Positions 4,921 to 6,347 of a stretch of 6,347 bases of DNA are shown piece after piece. Below the pieces are notes generated by a model, which was given only the letters and a program-made list of their open reading frames with translations, ran no database searches and had not been told where the DNA came from. The number at the start of each line of letters is the position of its first letter. Position 1 is the stretch's first letter. The translations under genes and the position numbers were made by a program. Location: NCBI GenBank assembly GCA_013696015.1, contig JACCZI010000208.1, positions 1-6,347 on the forward strand. Direction: 5' to 3'. Source of the stretch: Nocardioidaceae bacterium. Lineage in GTDB: Bacteria; Actinomycetota; Actinomycetes; Propionibacteriales; Nocardioidaceae.

Positions 4921-6095
4921 ACCCCGACCTTGGCGTCCTGGACGCCGGCGGAGGCGTCCTGGGCTGCGTCGAGCACGAACGTGTGCTGCGGGCGCCAACG
5001 CAGGTCGACCTGATCGCCGGTGCGCAGCAGCGGCCGGGCGCCGGTGTTCTGCTCGAAGACCGTGAGCTCCTGATCCCACGGCATCCGCACCAGGTACTGC
5101 GTGCTGACACCGGAGTAGCTGACGTCGCTCACGGTGCCGCGCGGCAGCGAGTTGGTGACCTCAGCGTCCGCGGCTTCGGCATGGACCACCACTTTCTCCG
5201 GCCGGACACCGACCCAGACCTTGCCGCTGCGCACCCGGGCGCGTTCGGCAGGCACGCGGATCGTCGTGCCCTGGACCGCCACGGTGAGCTCGTCACCGTC
5301 CGCCGTCCGAATCTCACCCTCGACGAGATTGGACTGGCCCAGAAAGTTCGCCACGAAGGTCGTCGCCGGGTTGTCGTACAGGTCCGTGGGTGCGCCCATC
5401 TGCTCGATGACGCCGCCGTGCATCACCGCGACGGTGTCGGCCATCGTCATGGCCTCCTCCTGGTCGTGGGTGACGTGGACGAAGGTCAGACCCACCTCGG
5501 TCTGGATGCCTTTGAGCTCTATCTGCATCTGCCGGCGCAGCTTGAGGTCGAGCGCGCCAAGCGGCTCATCGAGCAGCAGAACCTGAGGAGAGTTGACGAG
5601 GGCGCGCGCCAGCGCGACCCGCTGCTGCTGACCCCCCGAGAGCTGTGCCGGCCGGCGTTCGGCGTAACCGACCAGCTCGACCAGCTCGAGCATCCGGGTG
5701 ACCTCGGAGTCGACGCCCTTGCGGCCCTGTCGTTTCAGGCCGAAGGCAATGTTGTCCGCTACCGACAGGTGCGGGAACAGCGCGTAGTTCTGGAACACGG
5801 TGTTGACGGGCCGCTTGTACGGCCGGAGTGAGGTGATCCGCTGGTCGCCCAGGTAGACGTCGCCGGTTGAGGGCTCCTCGAGTCCGGCAACCATCCGCAG
5901 GGTGGTCGTCTTGCCGCAGCCGGACGGGCCCAGGAGGGCGAAGAACGACCCCGCCGGGATCGTCAGCGTCAGGTCGTCGACGGCGGTGAACGAACCGAAT
6001 CGCTTGGTCACCGACTCGAGCCGGAGGTCGCTCCCACCGCCTCCAGCCTCCGCGGGGTTTGCCAACGGCGGGGCCACCGTTGCTTCGACGCTCAC
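4917..6095 (-). CDS. potA: Polyamine-type ABC transporter ATP-binding protein, PotA-like
   Basis: A 392-residue ATPase that powers the importer from the cytoplasmic side of the membrane. The nucleotide-binding domain (about 24-260) has Walker A GPSGCGKT (56-63), the Q-loop glutamine 102 in VFQNYALFPH, the ABC signature LSGGQ (152-156), Walker B LLLDEP (173-178) with catalytic Glu177, the D-loop ALD (181-183) and switch His210 in VTHDQEEA. The C-terminal part (about 280-375) looks like the TOBE domain of the MalK/PotA group, with VGVRPEK (295-301) as its usual opening. The first 20 residues are low-complexity and may be a poorly conserved extension. The GTG start at 6095 follows the binding-protein stop by one base (TGAGGTG), with GGAGG five bases upstream. 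The 3' end overlaps the PotB-like gene by four bases. All motor residues appear intact. Confidence 0.93.
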   Translation of the reverse strand: MSVEATVAPPLANPAEAGGGGSDLRLESVTKRFGSFTAVDDLTLTIPAGSFFALLGPSGCGKTTTLRMVAGLEEPSTGDVYLGDQRITSLRPYKRPVNTVFQNYALFPHLSVADNIAFGLKRQGRKGVDSEVTRMLELVELVGYAERRPAQLSGGQQQRVALARALVNSPQVLLLDEPLGALDLKLRRQMQIELKGIQTEVGLTFVHVTHDQEEAMTMADTVAVMHGGVIEQMGAPTDLYDNPATTFVANFLGQSNLVEGEIRTADGDELTVAVQGTTIRVPAERARVRSGKVWVGVRPEKVVVHAEAADAEVTNSLPRGTVSDVSYSGVSTQYLVRMPWDQELTVFEQNTGARPLLRTGDQVDLRWRPQHTFVLDAAQDASAGVQDAKVGV

Positions 6096-6096
6096 C

Positions 6097-6347
6097 TCAG
6101 CCTCCGCTGACCTGCTGGAACTCGGTCTCGTACCGGCGCGCGGTCTCTTCGTCGAGTGTCTGGAGGCTATACGTCTTGGAGAGCATCTGCTCGTCGGGGA
6201 AGATGAGCGTGTTGTCGACGAGGTTCGGGGCCACCTTCTCCATCGCCTCGCGGGCGCCGGCCACAGGGCAGATGTAGTTGACCCAGGCCGACACTCGGGC
6301 TGCCACCACCGGGTCGTAGTAGTAGTCCATCAGCTTTTCGACGTTGG
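6097..6347 (-). CDS. potD: Polyamine-type ABC transporter substrate-binding protein, PotD-like, C-terminal part (runs off right edge)
   Basis: Only the last 82 residues are present; the gene starts beyond the right edge, so the signal peptide and most binding-site residues are out of view. What remains matches the C-terminal lobe of PotD/PotF-type binding proteins: NVEKLMDYYYDPVVAA, where the family has a conserved helix ending in a proline and Glu/Ala-rich turn, then WVNYICPVAGA, then LIFPDEQMLSK with its usual hinge to a final helix ending in QQVSGG. In actinomycetes such proteins are normally lipoproteins or secreted proteins that deliver putrescine or spermidine to the permeases. It is the first transporter gene seen in this operon and is followed after one base by the ATPase gene. 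Specificity cannot be read from this fragment. Confidence 0.85.
   Translation of the reverse strand, partial: NVEKLMDYYYDPVVAARVSAWVNYICPVAGAREAMEKVAPNLVDNTLIFPDEQMLSKTYSLQTLDEETARRYETEFQQVSGG

Noticed and set aside
4921..5079. Upstream ATG extension of the PotB-like permease by 53 residues
   Set aside because: The added part lies inside the ATPase gene, is arginine and alanine rich, and has no counterpart in the family. The GTG at 4920 has the expected GTGA overlap and a ribosome binding site.
4911..5831. Plus-strand open frame of 306 codons opposite the ATPase gene
   Set aside because: It is wholly antisense to an intact ABC ATPase with all motor motifs. Its translation shows no domain and it lacks a convincing start context.
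1..6347. CRISPR arrays, tRNA or rRNA genes, insertion sequences, phage genes, toxin-antitoxin or defence modules
   Set aside because: No spaced repeat array, cloverleaf sequence, transposase or integrase motif, or defence-related domain was seen on either strand. Genes of the metabolic locus fill nearly all the window.

Overview
The window comes from a GC-rich bacterium, most likely an actinomycete. The signs are strong G/C bias at third codon positions, frequent GTG starts, and protein wording typical of actinobacterial homologues. It carries no rRNA, tRNA, mobile element or 16S-type marker, so the genus cannot be named. The content fits a polyamine / guanidino-compound uptake and catabolism locus.

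Layout, left to right. (1) On the minus strand, an agmatinase-family ureohydrolase (470-1471) is followed after one base by the first 156 codons of a YtcJ-type metal-dependent amidohydrolase that runs off the left edge (1-468). (2) A divergent intergenic region (1472-1658) has several short direct and inverted repeats and must hold the promoters of both arms. (3) On the plus strand, a class III omega-aminotransferase (1659-3053) most like putrescine:pyruvate or omega-amino acid:pyruvate aminotransferases. (4) A 149-base convergent spacer (3054-3202) with candidate terminator hairpins. (5) On the minus strand, read right to left, a polyamine-type ABC transporter: the C-terminal end of a PotD-like binding protein (from the right edge to 6097), a PotA-like ATPase (4917-6095), a PotB-like permease (4018-4920) and a PotC-like permease (3203-4021). 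Successive genes are separated by one base or overlap by four, so they form one tightly coupled operon.

Proposed joint function (inference): the transporter imports putrescine, spermidine, agmatine or a related cation. The ureohydrolase removes urea from agmatine or another guanidino compound to give a free amine, and the aminotransferase converts the terminal amine to an aldehyde for later oxidation. The aldehyde dehydrogenase and any regulator expected for such a pathway are not in the window. The least explained member is the YtcJ-like amidohydrolase, which appears translationally coupled to the ureohydrolase.

Most of this is a recognisable metabolic locus, not an unknown system. The points worth a second look are the ureohydrolase-amidohydrolase pairing, a lone TTA leucine codon in the aminotransferase, the repeat-rich leader with small upstream reading frames in front of the aminotransferase, and departures from common motifs in two enzymes.
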